From: Caldithrix sp.
GTDB taxonomy: Bacteria > KSB1 > UBA2214 > DYKH01
NCBI GenBank assembly: GCA_020722685.1
Contig: DYKH01000122.1
Coordinates: 1 to 15,493, forward strand
Reading direction: 5' to 3'
Length of the DNA: 15,493 bases
Part shown: positions 14,861 to 15,493 of the stretch, in pieces
Position numbering within the stretch: position 1 is the first letter of the stretch
Layout of the letters: every line of letters begins with the position of its first letter
Notes under the pieces: model-generated
The model's database searches: none
Told to the model about the DNA's origin: nothing
The model's input: only the letters and a program-made list of their open reading frames with translations
Made by a program: the position numbers and the translations under genes

Positions 14861-14893
14861 AACTCTGACAGGGTTTGGAACCCTGTCAGAGTT
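14861..14893. repeat. Perfect 33-base palindrome
   Basis: AACTCTGACAGGGTT at 14861-14875 and AACCCTGTCAGAGTT at 14879-14893 are exact reverse complements around TGG, a 15-base-pair stem. A second small palindrome, GGGCTT/AAGCCC around TGC, lies at 14909-14923. Both fall in the 207-base gap between the TPR and DUF1893 genes. The perfect arms suggest a dispersed palindromic repeat. There is no T-run after either end, so it is not a standard terminator. Confidence 0.8.
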
Positions 14894-15016
14894 AGACGGT
14901 TCGTAGGAGGGCTTTGCAAGCCCGACTTCCCATGTAGAAAAGCGGACGCCAGGAAACGCCCCCGACAGTTGTTCACAGTTTTTCCCTGTCAAAAATTGAG
15001 ATGAGTCGGCTAACCA

Positions 15017-15493
15017 CTAAACAGCCGGTGGTTGCAACCTCTGCCTTAGGCTCGCTATCTCTTTCCTAACCTCCTCCGCTCGATGGGCATCGGTCATTGC
15101 CAACGCCTTTGCTTCAACCTCTAAAATTTCTATTAAATCGTGTAATGCAGTCTCATTTTCCTTGGCAATGGGACGAAGTAGTTGTTCGGCGCTCTGCAAA
15201 TGCTGCAATGCCTGTCGGTCTTTGCCGATCCGCAGAAGCTTTTCCGAGGTCGACAACACTCCGTGAATGAAGATGGCTGGATTTTTCTCCAGCCTTGCGT
15301 TGGCCCCCTGCACCTGAATGAGTTGTTCCAAATGCTCAGCCGCTTGCTCGAACTTCTCACAGGCGATGTAACGGTCGCAAAGATTGCGCAATACAATGGT
15401 ATAGTTGTGCAAAAAGGCTTGCGGAAGTTTTTCGACAAGCTTTTTATAGATTCCCAGCGCTTCCTCGGTCCGCTCTAACGCCCCCTCGCGATC
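15017..15493 (-). CDS. Tetratricopeptide-repeat protein, C-terminal part
   Basis: The frame is open to the right edge of the window, so the N-terminus is missing; 158 residues are present. An internal TTG at 15412 could initiate, but the in-frame sequence beyond it (ERTEEALGIYKKLVEKLPQA) is clearly coding and matches the TPR pattern, so the gene starts outside. Helical pairs are visible: EEALGIYKKLV, then HNYTIVLRNLCDRYIACEKF with EQAAEHLEQLIQ, then GKDRQALQHLQSAEQLLRPI, ending in a charged helix (HRAEEVRKEIASLRQRLQPP). TPR arrays are protein-protein interaction scaffolds. The partner and the rest of the architecture cannot be seen. It is the likely upstream neighbour of the DUF1893 gene in a leftward unit. 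Confidence 0.75.
   Translation of the reverse strand, partial: DREGALERTEEALGIYKKLVEKLPQAFLHNYTIVLRNLCDRYIACEKFEQAAEHLEQLIQVQGANARLEKNPAIFIHGVLSTSEKLLRIGKDRQALQHLQSAEQLLRPIAKENETALHDLIEILEVEAKALAMTDAHRAEEVRKEIASLRQRLQPPAV

Noticed and set aside
14381..14992. 203-residue version of the DUF1893 protein
   Set aside because: The extra 61 residues are translated from a perfect palindrome and other low-conservation DNA, and the DUF1893-like region begins after ATG 14809.
15133..15438. 101-codon minus-strand ORF overlapping the TPR gene
   Set aside because: It is a frame-shifted shadow of the TPR coding frame, which stays open to the window edge and shows the repeat pattern.

Overview
The window looks like chromosomal DNA from an uncultured Gram-negative bacterium of the FCB superphylum. 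KSB1, Calditrichota or a similar candidate lineage is my best guess; this is inference. The reasons are a TonB-dependent receptor with an N-terminal carboxypeptidase-regulatory-like domain, a very large secreted protein ending in a 'VPNPY...' FlgD-like/type IX-type sorting module, and a PorV/PorQ-family outer-membrane protein, all in one run. No rRNA, tRNA, CRISPR array or intact insertion sequence is visible.

Region 1 (about 90-3360, + strand) is an accessory strip of small genes that appears AT-richer than what follows. It holds an antitoxin/PIN-toxin pair (122-764), an antitoxin-like protein followed by a decayed reading frame (816-1318), a small DUF5678-like protein overlapping a retropepsin-like aspartic protease by ATGA (1379-2001), a 48-codon stump of a LivH-type permease (2087-2230), an orphan MNT-type nucleotidyltransferase without a HEPN partner (2347-2799), and a second, different retropepsin-like protease (2962-3357). 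The mix of intact modules, orphans and stumps suggests repeated insertion and loss.

Region 2 (3470-12484, + strand) is a tight secretion and outer-membrane locus. It runs TonB-dependent receptor (960 aa), secreted multidomain protein with Ca-binding-like acidic loops, an Fn3-like segment and a C-terminal sorting domain (1153 aa), PorV/PorQ-like protein (342 aa, its ribosome site overlapping the previous stop), then, after 137 bases, a secreted transglutaminase-like protein (483 aa). The first three genes are probably one operon. PorV-type proteins shuttle type IX cargo in Bacteroidota, so a PorV paralogue beside a sorting-domain protein suggests a cargo with its own shuttle.

Region 3 (12485-13803) is a 323-base non-coding stretch with a long imperfect inverted repeat, followed by a secreted DUF1080 (3-keto-disaccharide hydrolase family) protein with a strong ribosome binding site.

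Region 4 (13804-15493) begins with about 577 bases without a gene but with inverted repeats. Two minus-strand genes follow: a DUF1893 (TM1506-like) protein and the C-terminal part of a tetratricopeptide-repeat protein that runs off the right edge. A perfect 33-base palindrome lies between them, and a related smaller hairpin lies beyond the 3' end of the DUF1893 gene.
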